From contig NZ_QMKK01000046.1 in the NCBI RefSeq assembly GCF_003287875.1, positions 62,001-126,000 on the forward strand: a stretch of DNA of 64,000 bases, written 5' to 3'. The position numbers were made by a program, and so were the translations under genes. This document shows, piece by piece, positions 1 to 8,755 of the stretch (the stretch's first letter is position 1; each line of letters opens with the position of its first letter). Under the pieces are notes generated by a model that was not told where the DNA came from, made no database searches, and was given only the letters and a program-made list of their open reading frames with translations. The stretch comes from Martinezella tropici. Its GTDB lineage: Bacteria; Pseudomonadota; Alphaproteobacteria; Rhizobiales; Rhizobiaceae.

Positions 1-386
1 CAGGAATTTTGCCGGTGGCGGAAGACGAAGCGTGAATAGCCGAAGAAGCTGAACGCCGTTGCCGCCGCCGATGCCAGCGTCAGGGCGATGATCGGCCGCA
101 GCGCCGGCTCTGCCATCAGCAACGAGCTGAACAGGGCATAGTTCAAGAGTGCCGAGGTCAGGCCGACCGAACCATAGCGGAAGCCTTCGGCCGCCAGCGA
201 CCGGTCGGACCGGCCGAAGGTGAAGTTGCGGTTGATAAACCAGGTGGCAAGCAGCGCACTCGGGATCGAAATGGCACGGCCGACGAAGGGGCCGAAGGGC
301 GTGAACCACAGCAGCAGATGCAGCACGCCGGCATCGACGACGAAGCCGACGCTGCCGGCGATCAGGAAGCGAAAGAGCTTCTTCAT
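1..386 (-). CDS. GtrA family membrane protein (3' end outside window)
   Basis: Reading the complement from 386 gives MKKLFRFLIAGSVGFVVDAG and continues for 128 codons to the window edge, so the C-terminus is missing. The family is GtrA-like: small four-helix inner-membrane proteins thought to flip polyprenyl-phosphate-linked sugars. Visible family features are the FLIAGSVGFVVDAG first helix, the conserved FINRNFTF motif between helices 2 and 3, and a SRFVFR motif near the end. The start codon overlaps the TGA of the upstream glycosyltransferase (ATGA, 4 bp), so the two are translationally coupled and probably act on the same lipid-linked sugar. This reading is not among long ORFs only because it runs off the end. 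Confidence 0.88.
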   Translation of the reverse strand, partial: MKKLFRFLIAGSVGFVVDAGVLHLLLWFTPFGPFVGRAISIPSALLATWFINRNFTFGRSDRSLAAEGFRYGSVGLTSALLNYALFSSLLMAEPALRPIIALTLASAAATAFSFFGYSRFVFRHRQNS

Positions 387-1396
387 GCAGCCTTGGCCCT
401 TTTCTTCCGGCTTGCCGGTTTTTCAAGCTCCGCCATATAGACCGTCCGGTCGTCGCCGTTTTCACGCGCGGCGGGCTTGGCGAGGCTCATATAGTGGATG
501 CGCAGCTGTTCGGCGCGGGCGCGGGCGACCGAATCGAGGATCAGACCGGCCGTGAACAGCATGAAGGCGATCATTGTCAGTACCATGGAGAGTATCCAGG
601 TCGGCACGCGCAATACCTGTCCGGTATCGAAATACTCGATGAAGACCGGGATGGAGAAGCCGATACTGAGCTCCATGGCAACGGCGCTCAGGATGCCGAA
701 GAAGGCGAATGGCCGCGTTTCCTTCATCAGCATCGCGAACATCCAGAGGATTTTCCAGCCGTCGCGGAAGGTGGAAAGCTTCGAATGCGAGCCTTCCGGC
801 CGCCGGCCGTAGTCGAGCTCCAGTTCGCTGACGGGCAGCTTCAGCCGCGAGGCATGGACAGACATTTCGGTCTCGATCTCGAAACCGCCCGACACGGCCG
901 GGAAACTCTTGATAAAGCGGCGCGAGAAGGCGCGGTAGCCGGAGAAAATATCGGTGAAGTCGGCACCGAAAATGGTGCGATAGAGCCAGTTGAAGATGCG
1001 GTTGCCGAAGGCATGGCCTTGACGCCCGGCATCGCTCTGAACGTTGCGACGGGTACCGACGACCATATCGGAGCCTTCCGTCAGCAGCGTGCGGATCAGC
1101 TCTTCGGCGTCCTCGGGCGCATAGGTGCCGTCGCCATCGGCCATGACATAGATGTCGGCCTCGATATCGGCGAACATGCGCCGCACCACATGTCCCTTGC
1201 CCTGGCGGCGCTCGCGCACGACGGTCGCGCCTGCGAGCATCGCATGCAATGCGGTGCCATCGGTCGAATTGTTGTCGTAGACGTAGACCGTCGCCTGCGG
1301 CAGCGCCTTGCGGAAACCGCGCACGACGTCGCCGATCGTCGCGGCCTCGTTATAGCAGGGCAGAAGAACAGCGATGCTCAGCTTCTCATTCCACAT
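383..1396 (-). CDS. GT2 family polyprenyl-phosphate glycosyltransferase (DPM1/GtrB-like)
   Basis: A 337-residue family 2 glycosyltransferase. The N-terminal GT-A domain carries LLPCYNE (residues 11-17), the DNNSTDGT nucleotide-binding segment (41-48) and a DGD metal-binding motif (87-89). Two hydrophobic segments near residues 230-255 and 265-290 should anchor it in the inner membrane, as in GtrB and DPM1-like enzymes that make polyprenyl-phosphate glucose or mannose. It is coupled by a 4-bp overlap to the GtrA flippase gene downstream, which fits synthesis of a lipid-linked sugar on the cytoplasmic side followed by flipping. The sugar and the acceptor glycan cannot be told from the sequence. 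Confidence 0.9.
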   Translation of the reverse strand: MWNEKLSIAVLLPCYNEAATIGDVVRGFRKALPQATVYVYDNNSTDGTALHAMLAGATVVRERRQGKGHVVRRMFADIEADIYVMADGDGTYAPEDAEELIRTLLTEGSDMVVGTRRNVQSDAGRQGHAFGNRIFNWLYRTIFGADFTDIFSGYRAFSRRFIKSFPAVSGGFEIETEMSVHASRLKLPVSELELDYGRRPEGSHSKLSTFRDGWKILWMFAMLMKETRPFAFFGILSAVAMELSIGFSIPVFIEYFDTGQVLRVPTWILSMVLTMIAFMLFTAGLILDSVARARAEQLRIHYMSLAKPAARENGDDRTVYMAELEKPASRKKRAKAA

Positions 1397-1584
1397 GGTC
1401 TTGGCCGGTTGTTCCTACGCGTAAAGTCAAGTTGGGGCCTGATGGACGATCCGGATGAGAGCTTATCCCGCTGGCTGTTAATAAGACCCTATGGTTGCGT
1501 AATAAAAATGGCGGCACCCTAGCTCTGCGAAAAACATTATCGTGATGAATTCGGCGGCTCACCGGCGCTTTACTGTTTTTTGAT

Positions 1585-3477
1585 GTGCAGCCGCTAGCGT
1601 ATCGCCTCGACTATAATTCCAGCATGGGGTTCATCGAGATGGCGCAGAGCTTGGCAATGCCGCCCGAAGCAGCCGGAGCGGCAGGGAAGGCGGTGCCACG
1701 GCACTGGTCCCATCCTGCCCTGGTTGCGCTCATCTATGCCGTCGTCGTCATCATCGCGCAGCTCGTCGTTCATCGTCACCTCACGGACTACGTCGGTCCC
1801 GACAACGACGATGCGATGCGCCTTGTCGAAGTGCGGGATTTCCTCGCCGGTCAGGGCTGGTTCGACGTGATGCAATATCGTCTCGGCCTCGAAGGCGGGA
1901 CACTGATGCACTGGTCGCGCTTCATCGACCTGCCGATTGCAAGCCTGATCCTCTTCTTCCGGATGTTCTTCTCTCCGGAAGGAGCCGAAGCGGCGGCGCT
2001 GACCGTCTGGCCGCTTGTGCTGATCCTGCCGCTGATGTTCTTCATGGGCCTTGCAGGCCGCCGCATCGCCGGCGTGGAAGGCATGCATTTCTCGCTGATC
2101 CTGACCTCGCTGTCCGTGCTCATCTCGCCGCGCTTCGTGCCGGGCTCCATCGATCACGACAATGTCCAGCTCGGCCTTGTCGCCCTCACGGTCGCCATGC
2201 TCACCGATGAGAGCTATCGGCCACGCAACTTCGCCATCGCCGCCATCGCTCTTGCGATCCAGCTCGGCATCGGTGCGGAAACCACACCCTTCGTCGCAGT
2301 CGCCTGCATGTCGGTCGCCTGCCTGTGGGCTTGGAAGGGCGAAGACTTCGCTCCTGCTGCCAAGGCCTTTGCTTTGACGCTGACGATTGCCGTCAGCGCC
2401 GCCTTTTTCTCGCTGGTGTCGCCGCGCCTCTATTCGACGATTACCTGCGACAATCTCTCGCTTGGCTTCTATGCCATCACCAGTGCCGGCTGCGTGGGGC
2501 TCCTCCTGTCGGCGCTCTTTGCCAGCCGTCTGCCCCGGCCATGGCGCATCGCGGTTTTGCTCGCCAACGGCGCGTTCGTGTTTGCCACCGCCATCGCGCT
2601 GGCGCCGCAATGCCTGCGCAATCCGCTTGCCGATCTGGACCCGATGCTGGTGGATCTCTGGCTCAGCAGGGTGACCGAAGCGCAATCGATCTTTTCGATG
2701 GCCCGCATTGAGCCGGATACGCTCGGCGTCTTCTATGCGACGGGCTTCCTGGCGATACTCGTGTGTGCATTCCGCATCTTGCGAGGCGACCGATCGGCTC
2801 TGCACGCGGTGCTGATGGCTCTGGTCGCCATCAACTGGGTGATTACGCTGGTACAGGTGCGGGGAGCCGAATTCGCCAATCTGCTCGCCATTCCGCCGCT
2901 CGTCCTTCTGCTTGCAGAATTGCGACAAAACTACATGGCCGACACAAGAAGCCTGCGTTCGGCGCTGCTTTATGTGATGGCGGTGTTGGCTTCGGTTCCG
3001 GCGGTCTGGGCCGTTGGCGGCGCCTTGGCAGGCAAGGGGGGCGTCCATGGTTTTACCGTCACTCAACCCACCAAAGCGGAGGAGACCGCCAACTGCGCCT
3101 CGAAGGAAGCGCTGGCGCCGATTGCCCATCTCGAGCCCGGTGTGATTGCCGCCGCCTCCAATATGGGCGCGCCGCTTCTGCGCTTCACGCCTCATCGCAC
3201 CCTCTCCGGCCCCTATCATCGCGATCCCGACGGAATGCTGACCGAACTGCATATCGGACTGGCGGAGCCACAGCAGGCGGAAGCGCTTCTGCGCAACGCA
3301 AAGGTAACGATCGTTGCCTTCTGCAAGGGTGATCCGCAGGTGGAGCTTGTGAGTGAGCGTGCTCCCAAGGGCCTCTATGCCCAGCTAAGCGCAGGTGATG
3401 TGCCGACCTATCTGGAACCCATTCCGGCACCAGCCAATTCCGACGTTAAGTTCTTTCGCGTCAAGCCGCAGAGCTGA
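1585..3477 (+). CDS. Large polytopic membrane protein, GT-C glycosyltransferase-like
   Basis: A 630-residue integral membrane protein with about 11-13 hydrophobic helices; I do not recognise a named family with certainty. After the first helix (about residues 48-66) a periplasmic loop carries GPDNDDAMRLVEVRDFLAG (about 72-90). Acidic residues in the first external loop followed by a helix are typical of GT-C enzymes that use polyprenyl-phosphate sugars, and the C-terminal ~150 residues look soluble. It is divergent from a GT2/GtrA pair, so it may be the transferase that uses their product; that is inference. The start is uncertain: ATGs at 1585, 1624 and 1639 are all in frame and none has a strong ribosome binding site. 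Confidence 0.7.
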   Translation: MQPLAYRLDYNSSMGFIEMAQSLAMPPEAAGAAGKAVPRHWSHPALVALIYAVVVIIAQLVVHRHLTDYVGPDNDDAMRLVEVRDFLAGQGWFDVMQYRLGLEGGTLMHWSRFIDLPIASLILFFRMFFSPEGAEAAALTVWPLVLILPLMFFMGLAGRRIAGVEGMHFSLILTSLSVLISPRFVPGSIDHDNVQLGLVALTVAMLTDESYRPRNFAIAAIALAIQLGIGAETTPFVAVACMSVACLWAWKGEDFAPAAKAFALTLTIAVSAAFFSLVSPRLYSTITCDNLSLGFYAITSAGCVGLLLSALFASRLPRPWRIAVLLANGAFVFATAIALAPQCLRNPLADLDPMLVDLWLSRVTEAQSIFSMARIEPDTLGVFYATGFLAILVCAFRILRGDRSALHAVLMALVAINWVITLVQVRGAEFANLLAIPPLVLLLAELRQNYMADTRSLRSALLYVMAVLASVPAVWAVGGALAGKGGVHGFTVTQPTKAEETANCASKEALAPIAHLEPGVIAAASNMGAPLLRFTPHRTLSGPYHRDPDGMLTELHIGLAEPQQAEALLRNAKVTIVAFCKGDPQVELVSERAPKGLYAQLSAGDVPTYLEPIPAPANSDVKFFRVKPQS

Positions 3478-3503
3478 GTGAAATTGAGAAATAGCCACGC
3501 GCT

Positions 3504-3731
3504 TCAGGCGCGGCGATGTTCCACCATGTCGATGGTGACGAGATAGCCGATGAAGCCGAGATTGTAGCCGCCGAGTGCGATGAACAGCGTCGTCAGCGGC
3601 GGCGGAACGATCGATGTGGCGACGGCGACCATGAAGGCGATGCTCACCAGTGCCACGCCGAGCAGCGCGCCGATCGTCGAGCGCTGCAGGCCGGCGGCTA
3701 TTCCGATGATCGTGGCGGTCGCGAATATCAT
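3504..3731 (-). CDS. Small two- to three-helix membrane protein, unknown function
   Basis: A 75-residue hydrophobic protein beginning MIFATATIIGIAAGLQ and ending TIDMVEHRRA. Two or three membrane segments are visible (about 1-15, 18-42 and 45-66) with few charged residues until the tail. An AGAGGATATGGAGCG stretch just before the ATG supports the start. It sits tail-to-tail with the large membrane protein and divergent from xseA. I do not recognise a family. Its codon use matches its neighbours, so I regard it as a real gene rather than a chance frame. Confidence 0.65.
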   Translation of the reverse strand: MIFATATIIGIAAGLQRSTIGALLGVALVSIAFMVAVATSIVPPPLTTLFIALGGYNLGFIGYLVTIDMVEHRRA

Positions 3732-3969
3732 CGCTCCATATCCTCTTTACCAAGAACCAGTTTGCACAGGTTTACGCATGGATGGCTAAGAAAGCCTTTG
3801 CCAGTAAGGTTAACGCTTGATGAAGCGATAGGCTCCGCGACCTTTATGGGACACGCAAAGGCGGCGGCAACACCTCAAGTATGCGCACAATCCTGTCTTT
3901 CGATCGATTCAGACTTAAGCAGTACGCAGCAGGCTCCGCATTTACCGCGACATCGGGTAGAAGGAGGAC

Positions 3970-5583
3970 ATGAGCAGCTTTTTTGAGAATGATTCGCCTT
4001 CGAACCTGACGGAATACTCCGTCTCGGAACTATCCGGATCGATCAAACGCACGGTCGAGAATGCGTTCGACCAGGTGCGCGTGCGTGGAGAAATCTCCGG
4101 CTATCGCGGCCCGCATTCCTCTGGGCACGCCTATTTCTCCCTGAAGGATGACCGGGCGCGCATCGATGCCGTGATCTGGAAAGGCACATTTTCCAAGCTG
4201 AAATTCCGCCCTGAGGAGGGGATGGAAGTCATTGCGACCGGCAAGGTGACGACCTTCCCGGGCTCTTCGAAATACCAGATCGTCATCGAGACATTGGAGC
4301 CGGCCGGTGCGGGCGCACTGATGGCGCTTTTGGAAGAGCGCAAGCGCAAGCTGGGCGCCGAAGGCCTCTTCGATCCCGCGCGCAAGCGCAGGTTGCCTTT
4401 CCTGCCCAAGGTGATCGGCGTCGTCACCTCGCCGACGGGCGCGGTCATTCGCGATATTCTGCATCGCATCTCCGATCGCTTCCCCGTGCATGTGCTGGTC
4501 TGGCCGGTGAAGGTGCAGGGGGATGGCTCGGGCGACGAGGTGGCGAACGCCATTCGCGGCTTCAACGAGTTTGCGCCCGGTGGCCCGATCCCGCGTCCTG
4601 ACGTGCTGATCGTTGCGCGCGGGGGCGGCAGTCTCGAGGATCTCTGGAGCTTCAACGACGAGGCTGTGGTGCGCGCCGCCGCCGCCAGCGATATCCCGCT
4701 GATCTCCGCCGTCGGCCACGAGACCGATTGGACGCTGATCGACTACGCCGCCGACGTGCGCGCTCCGACGCCGACGGGGGCTGCCGAAATGGCCGTTCCG
4801 GTCAAAGCCGAGCTGGATGCGCAGCTTGCCAGCCTTGCCGCCCGGCTGCAGGGCGGAATGACGAGACAGATGGACCAGCGACGACAGGCCGTCCGCGCGC
4901 TGTTGCGCGCCCTGCCATCGCTCGACCAGATCCTGGCCCTGCCGCGCCGGCGCTTCGATGAGGCCGCCGCCGGCCTTGGCCGCGGATTGGAGTTGAACAC
5001 GCTGAACAAGCGCCGCTCTTTCGAGCGCACGGCCTCGCACCTCCGCCCCGATATCCTGTCGAACCGGATCGCTGAGCGCCGCCAGCAATTGAGCGAACGA
5101 ATGACCCGCGCGGAGCGGACCATCGAGCGCATGCTCGACCGTTCGCGTGCCCGTATCGAACGGGCCGATGCCGTCTTCGCCACGTTGCCATCGCGTCTCG
5201 AAGCGCAGACGGGCAGGGCTCGCGACCGCCTCGGCAATCTCGTTCGCCACGCCGATACCGCTATCCGCCATCAGCTGACCCGAGCGCGCAGCGAGCTTAC
5301 GGCGCAGGAGCGGATCCTGCAGTCGCTCTCCTACAAGAATGTCCTGAAGCGCGGCTATGCCGTCGTGCGTGACGAAGATGACCGTCCGGTCTCGCTGGCG
5401 GCGGCCCTTTCGACGGGTGCAGCCATCTCGATCGAATTCGCGGATGGTCGCATCGCCGCGGTTACCGGCGATGATGCCTCCCCGCCGCTATCTTCATCAG
5501 CATCAGGCGCTCCGCCTGCGAAGAAGCGGGCGCCCAAGCCGACCGAGCCCGCTGTTCCGCCGAAACAGGGAAGCCTCTTCTGA
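3970..5583 (+). CDS. xseA: Exodeoxyribonuclease VII large subunit
   Basis: A 537-residue XseA. It degrades single-stranded DNA from either end and works with several copies of the small subunit XseB, which is not in this window. The N-terminal OB-fold (about 10-110, with YSVSELSGSIKRTVE) is followed by the central nuclease domain with KVIGVVTSPTGAVIRDILHR, GGGSLEDLWSFND and ISAVGHETDWTL, then a long coiled-coil-like arginine-rich region and the end motif LKRGYAVVRD. Length is normal for rhizobia. A strong AAGGAGG lies six bases before the ATG. The next gene starts on the last base of its stop (TGATG). Confidence 0.97.
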   Translation: MSSFFENDSPSNLTEYSVSELSGSIKRTVENAFDQVRVRGEISGYRGPHSSGHAYFSLKDDRARIDAVIWKGTFSKLKFRPEEGMEVIATGKVTTFPGSSKYQIVIETLEPAGAGALMALLEERKRKLGAEGLFDPARKRRLPFLPKVIGVVTSPTGAVIRDILHRISDRFPVHVLVWPVKVQGDGSGDEVANAIRGFNEFAPGGPIPRPDVLIVARGGGSLEDLWSFNDEAVVRAAAASDIPLISAVGHETDWTLIDYAADVRAPTPTGAAEMAVPVKAELDAQLASLAARLQGGMTRQMDQRRQAVRALLRALPSLDQILALPRRRFDEAAAGLGRGLELNTLNKRRSFERTASHLRPDILSNRIAERRQQLSERMTRAERTIERMLDRSRARIERADAVFATLPSRLEAQTGRARDRLGNLVRHADTAIRHQLTRARSELTAQERILQSLSYKNVLKRGYAVVRDEDDRPVSLAAALSTGAAISIEFADGRIAAVTGDDASPPLSSSASGAPPAKKRAPKPTEPAVPPKQGSLF

Positions 5584-6173
5584 TGCGCATCCTGCTGGTG
5601 CTGGCCCATCCGCTGGAGGACAGCTTCGCCGCCGCCGTGGCGAAGGCTGCGCAGGAGACGCTTGCTGCCGGCGGGCACGAGGTCGATCTGCTCGATCTCT
5701 ATCGCGAAGGCTTCGATCCGCGTCTGTCCGAAGCCGAGCGGCGCGGTTATTTCGACCAGCCCTATGATACCACCGGCGTCGATGCCATCGTCGCGCGGCT
5801 GCGAGCGGCCGAGGGGCTGATCCTCGTCTTTCCGCAATGGTGGTTCAATTTTCCGGCGATCCTCAAGGGCTTCTTCGATCGCGCCTTTGCGCCCGGCGTT
5901 GCCTTCACCCATGATCCCGCCGGCGGGCGCATCGTGCCGAAGCTCACCAATATCCGCCTGTTCTGGGCGCTGACGACGACCGGCTCGCCTTGGTGGATCG
6001 TGCATCTCTACATGGGCAATCCGGTGCGGCGCCTATTGAAGCGGGGCATTGCCGCCTTCTGTGCCAAGCGGCTGAATTTCCGTATGCTGGCCCTGCACGA
6101 CATGGACCGCGTGAGCGAAGCCGGACGCAAGACGCATCTCGCCCGGATCAGGAAGGCGCTGGCCGCGATCTGA
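5583..6173 (+). CDS. NAD(P)H dehydrogenase (quinone)-like flavoprotein, flavodoxin-2 fold
   Basis: A 196-residue member of the NAD(P)H-quinone reductase/flavodoxin-2 family, which binds FMN or FAD and reduces quinones or azo compounds by two electrons. Visible features are the RILLVLAHPLEDSFAAA phosphate-binding start, the LILVFPQWWFNFPAILKGFFDRAF segment typical of the MdaB/KefF group (about 80-103), and an LTTTGSP motif. It overlaps the xseA stop codon by one base, so it is probably cotranscribed, although no functional link to exonuclease VII is known. A KefF-like role is possible, but no potassium efflux gene is adjacent. Confidence 0.87.
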   Translation: MRILLVLAHPLEDSFAAAVAKAAQETLAAGGHEVDLLDLYREGFDPRLSEAERRGYFDQPYDTTGVDAIVARLRAAEGLILVFPQWWFNFPAILKGFFDRAFAPGVAFTHDPAGGRIVPKLTNIRLFWALTTTGSPWWIVHLYMGNPVRRLLKRGIAAFCAKRLNFRMLALHDMDRVSEAGRKTHLARIRKALAAI

Positions 6174-6188
6174 TCCACGTTTCCAGCC

Positions 6189-6218
6189 AAAAAAGATGCC
6201 GCGGCAGGGATACCGCGG
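6189..6218 (-). terminator. Rho-independent terminator of the M29 aminopeptidase gene
   Basis: On the minus strand a CCGCGG-N8-CCGCGG stem-loop (6199-6218) is followed by a run of six T (complement of 6189-6194). It lies about 30 bases past the stop of the aminopeptidase gene and separates it from the convergent flavoprotein gene. Confidence 0.7.
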
Positions 6219-6248
6219 GATGATTGCATTCAGAGTGTCGGGACCTCG

Positions 6249-7502
6249 TCAGGCCCACTCGCCCTTGCGCATGACGGGCACGCGCGAGCCATCCGCATTG
6301 ATGCCATCGATATCGACCTTGTCGGAGCCGATCATCCAATCGATATGGATAAGGCTGGAATTGCCGCCCTGTGCCTTGATCTGTTCAGGGCTGAGCTTGG
6401 CGCCGTCGATGAAGCACTTGGAATAGCACTGGCCAAGCGCGATGTGGCAGGAGGCATTTTCGTCGAAGAGCGTGTTGTAGAACAGGATGCCGCTCGCTGA
6501 AATCGGCGAGGAATGCGGCACCAGCGCCACTTCGCCGAGCCGGCGGGCGCCTTCGTCGGTGTCGAGCACCTTGTTCAGCACTTCCTCGCCACGCGTCGCC
6601 TTGGCTTCGATGATCCGGCCGCCTTCGAAGCGCACCTGGATATTGTCGATGAGCGTGCCCTGATGCGACAGTGGCTTGGTGGAGGAAACATGGCCTTCGA
6701 CGCGCAGCGCATGCGGCGTGGTGAAGACCTCTTCCGTCGGGATATTCGGGTTGCAGGTGATGCCGTTTTTGGCAGTGGAAGCGCCGCCGTGCCATTCATG
6801 GCCATCCGCCAGGCCGACGGTCAGATCCGTGCCCGGTCCCTGGAAATGCAGGGCGGAAAAGCGCTGGCCGTTCATCCATGCCGAACGCTTGTGCAGATTG
6901 GCATTGTGCTCCGCCCATGCCGCGATCGGATCTTCGACGTCGACACGCGAGGCCGAGAAGATCGCCTTGGCGAGCTTGGCGACTGCGATCGCTTCCGGAT
7001 CATTCGGGAAGACCAGCTTCGCCCAGGAGACGTTCGGATAGGAGACGATGTTCCAGTTGGTGTCGAAATTCGAGATCTTTTCCAGCGCCGGCTTGTAGGC
7101 GGCCGAATTGGCGCGGTTTGCGCGTGCCACCTTGTTCGGGTCCTGGTTGGAAAGCAGCATCGGATTGTCGCCGGCGATGGCGAGGCGGGCCGTATTGTTG
7201 GAGAAAGCCTTGGCCATGCCCTCGTAAAGCCATGTCGCTGCGCGGTCGAAGCTTGCATCCTGGCCGTATTCGTAACGGGCAAGCGTCGTCTCTTCGTCCG
7301 AATAGAAGGTGGAGACGAGACCAGCGCCGGCCTTGTAGGCCTCACGCGTGATCAGCCGCACCAGCGGCATCGCCGCCACCGGCGCCGTCATCAGCAGATC
7401 CTGACCTGCCTGCAACTGCAACCCGACCCTTACGGCTACTTCCGCAAGCTTTTCCAGCTTGGCGTGATCGACGGGATATTGGTGGGGGGAGGCTGATGTC
7501 AT
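6249..7502 (-). CDS. Aminopeptidase, M29 family (AmpS/PepS-like)
   Basis: A 417-residue metal-dependent aminopeptidase of family M29. Cytoplasmic members such as AmpS and PepS remove N-terminal residues using two metal ions. Family segments seen are NIPTEEVFTTP (metal-binding Glu), ENASCHIALGQCYSKCF (His) and HIDWMIGSDKVDIDG (His and Asp) near the C-terminus, in the usual order and spacing. Length is normal. It is transcribed alone, ending in a clear terminator, and head-on with the xseA pair. Confidence 0.94.
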   Translation of the reverse strand: MTSASPHQYPVDHAKLEKLAEVAVRVGLQLQAGQDLLMTAPVAAMPLVRLITREAYKAGAGLVSTFYSDEETTLARYEYGQDASFDRAATWLYEGMAKAFSNNTARLAIAGDNPMLLSNQDPNKVARANRANSAAYKPALEKISNFDTNWNIVSYPNVSWAKLVFPNDPEAIAVAKLAKAIFSASRVDVEDPIAAWAEHNANLHKRSAWMNGQRFSALHFQGPGTDLTVGLADGHEWHGGASTAKNGITCNPNIPTEEVFTTPHALRVEGHVSSTKPLSHQGTLIDNIQVRFEGGRIIEAKATRGEEVLNKVLDTDEGARRLGEVALVPHSSPISASGILFYNTLFDENASCHIALGQCYSKCFIDGAKLSPEQIKAQGGNSSLIHIDWMIGSDKVDIDGINADGSRVPVMRKGEWA

Positions 7503-7598
7503 GGCAGAACCTGCTTGGCTGATATCGAAAGAATGGTCTGAAGACTTAGACCGGTTTGCGGCAAAATTGAAGGCGCTTTGTCCGACCTCGGGAGATCG

Positions 7599-8072
7599 TC
7601 AGGCGATCAGCGGCGCAGCTTTGGCCTTCAGAGCAGCCAATGCATCCTGCGGACTGAGACGCACCTGCAGCCCGCGCTGGCCGCCGTTGATATAGACGTA
7701 GGCTTCGGTCATAGCCTGCGCCTCTATGGCCGTCGGCACAAGCTTCTTCTGGCCGAAGGGGCTGATGCCGCCGACATGATAGCCCGTCAGACGCTCGGCA
7801 TCGGCGGGCTTCATCATGGCCGCCGACTTGCCGCCGAAGGCCGCGGCGAGCTTCTTCATGCTGACTTCGTGATCCGAGGGCACGACGGCGCAGACAGGCT
7901 TGCCGTCCACCTCCGCCATCAGCGTCTTCAGCACGCGATGTGGCTCCTCGCCCAGCGCCTCCGCCGCCTGCAGGCCGACACGCTCCGCATTCGGATCGTA
8001 GTCATAGGCATGCACGGTGAAGGCGACTTTCGCCTGGGCCAGCACTTGCGTGGCGCGGGTGGTTTTCGACAT
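7599..8072 (-). CDS. ybaK: Cys-tRNA(Pro)/Cys-tRNA(Cys) deacylase YbaK
   Basis: A 157-residue YbaK/EbsC protein, a small cytoplasmic editing factor that hydrolyses Cys-tRNA(Pro) made in error by ProRS. Supporting motifs are YDPNAERVGLQAAEALG, the catalytic-lysine segment RVLKTLMAEVDGKPVCAVVPSD, and YHVGGISPFGQKK. Length is normal. It reads in the same direction as the aminopeptidase downstream, about 95 bases away, and the toxin-antitoxin pair lies upstream. Confidence 0.94.
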   Translation of the reverse strand: MSKTTRATQVLAQAKVAFTVHAYDYDPNAERVGLQAAEALGEEPHRVLKTLMAEVDGKPVCAVVPSDHEVSMKKLAAAFGGKSAAMMKPADAERLTGYHVGGISPFGQKKLVPTAIEAQAMTEAYVYINGGQRGLQVRLSPQDALAALKAKAAPLIA

Positions 8073-8098
8073 GAGGCAATATTTCCCGGCGTCCGGTT

Positions 8099-8326
8099 TT
8101 AAGTGCGTTGGGAATGAGCACGATCGAGCTTTTCGAGAATGTCTAAACCGCGAGCTTTGTCACCTTTGGCTGCCCTGAGCCGAAACCGTGTCTCGGCATC
8201 GAACTCTGTAAGTGCTTTGGTGGTCAGTTCTTCGAAAAGCTTGTTGAGACTCGTGCCGCGAGATGCCGCAAGAGCCTTCAGCCGTTCGTGCTGATCGTTT
8301 GGAAGGCGAATTGTCAGCGTGCTCAT
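8099..8326 (-). CDS. Antitoxin, ribbon-helix-helix/Arc-like, paired with PIN toxin
   Basis: The 75-residue product starts MSTLTIRLPNDQHERLKALA, with the β-strand then two-helix pattern of Arc/CopG or HicB-like DNA-binding domains (LTIRLPNDQHERLKALAASRG, then SLNKLFEELTTKAL). The second half is charged and probably wraps the toxin. I prefer the start at 8326: it follows the toxin stop by one base and is preceded by AAGGAAG. A longer frame from 8356 would run inside the toxin gene. By analogy with other RHH antitoxins it should bind the palindrome upstream of the toxin gene and autoregulate the pair. Toxin-first order is the less common arrangement. Confidence 0.85.
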   Translation of the reverse strand: MSTLTIRLPNDQHERLKALAASRGTSLNKLFEELTTKALTEFDAETRFRLRAAKGDKARGLDILEKLDRAHSQRT

Positions 8327-8327
8327 G

Positions 8328-8753
8328 TCAAAGCTTCCTTCGAATAAGGAATTCACCTGCTGTATGAATTTCCAACTGCGGAAATAGCAATTCCGCTTGA
8401 GCGAAATCTTTCTTGTTTGCTGTTATCAGCGCTGAAGCGCCGCCACCAACCGCGAGTTCAACCAAATGATTGTCTCCTTCGTCGCGCAAGTTTGGACGCC
8501 ATAAGTAATATATGGGAGTCCACACGCAGCTTGAAAGGAACGCATCGAGCAGCGTGATGCGCTCTTCTTTTGAGATGAACCGATCATCGAAAAGAACATC
8601 TCTTCCGCAAACATCTTCGTATTCGGCAAACAAAGCGTTGCTGATCAGCGGAATCAGGCGTTCTTCAAGACAGAGGCGGATGACCTGTCGCGGCGCGCCA
8701 TCAGCGTTCATGATCGCAGAAACGAAAATGTTAGTGTCAAGGACAACCTTCAT
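8328..8753 (-). CDS. Putative toxin: PIN-domain ribonuclease
   Basis: A 141-residue PIN-domain protein of the rhizobial 'putative toxin-antitoxin system toxin component, PIN family' type. PIN domains are Mg-dependent RNases using three or four acidic residues. Here these are Asp6 in VVLDTN, Glu44 in ALFAEYEDV and Asp94 in RDEGDNHLVELA, with a fourth at NKKDF. The catalytic Asp is already residue 6, so the ATG at 8753 must be the start although no Shine-Dalgarno is seen before it. The gene is followed one base later by the antitoxin, and a perfect 12-bp palindrome sits just upstream. Confidence 0.87.
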   Translation of the reverse strand: MKVVLDTNIFVSAIMNADGAPRQVIRLCLEERLIPLISNALFAEYEDVCGRDVLFDDRFISKEERITLLDAFLSSCVWTPIYYLWRPNLRDEGDNHLVELAVGGGASALITANKKDFAQAELLFPQLEIHTAGEFLIRRKL

Positions 8754-8755
8754 GG

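Noticed and set aside
494..1522. A 342-codon frame opposite the glycosyltransferase gene.
   Set aside because: It is the antisense shadow of a clear GT2 gene, rich in Arg, Gly, Ala and His with no family motifs.
1594..3252. A 552-codon frame antisense to the large membrane protein.
   Set aside because: Composition is that of a shadow frame (many Arg, His, Gln, Asp); the sense strand shows regular hydrophobic helices.
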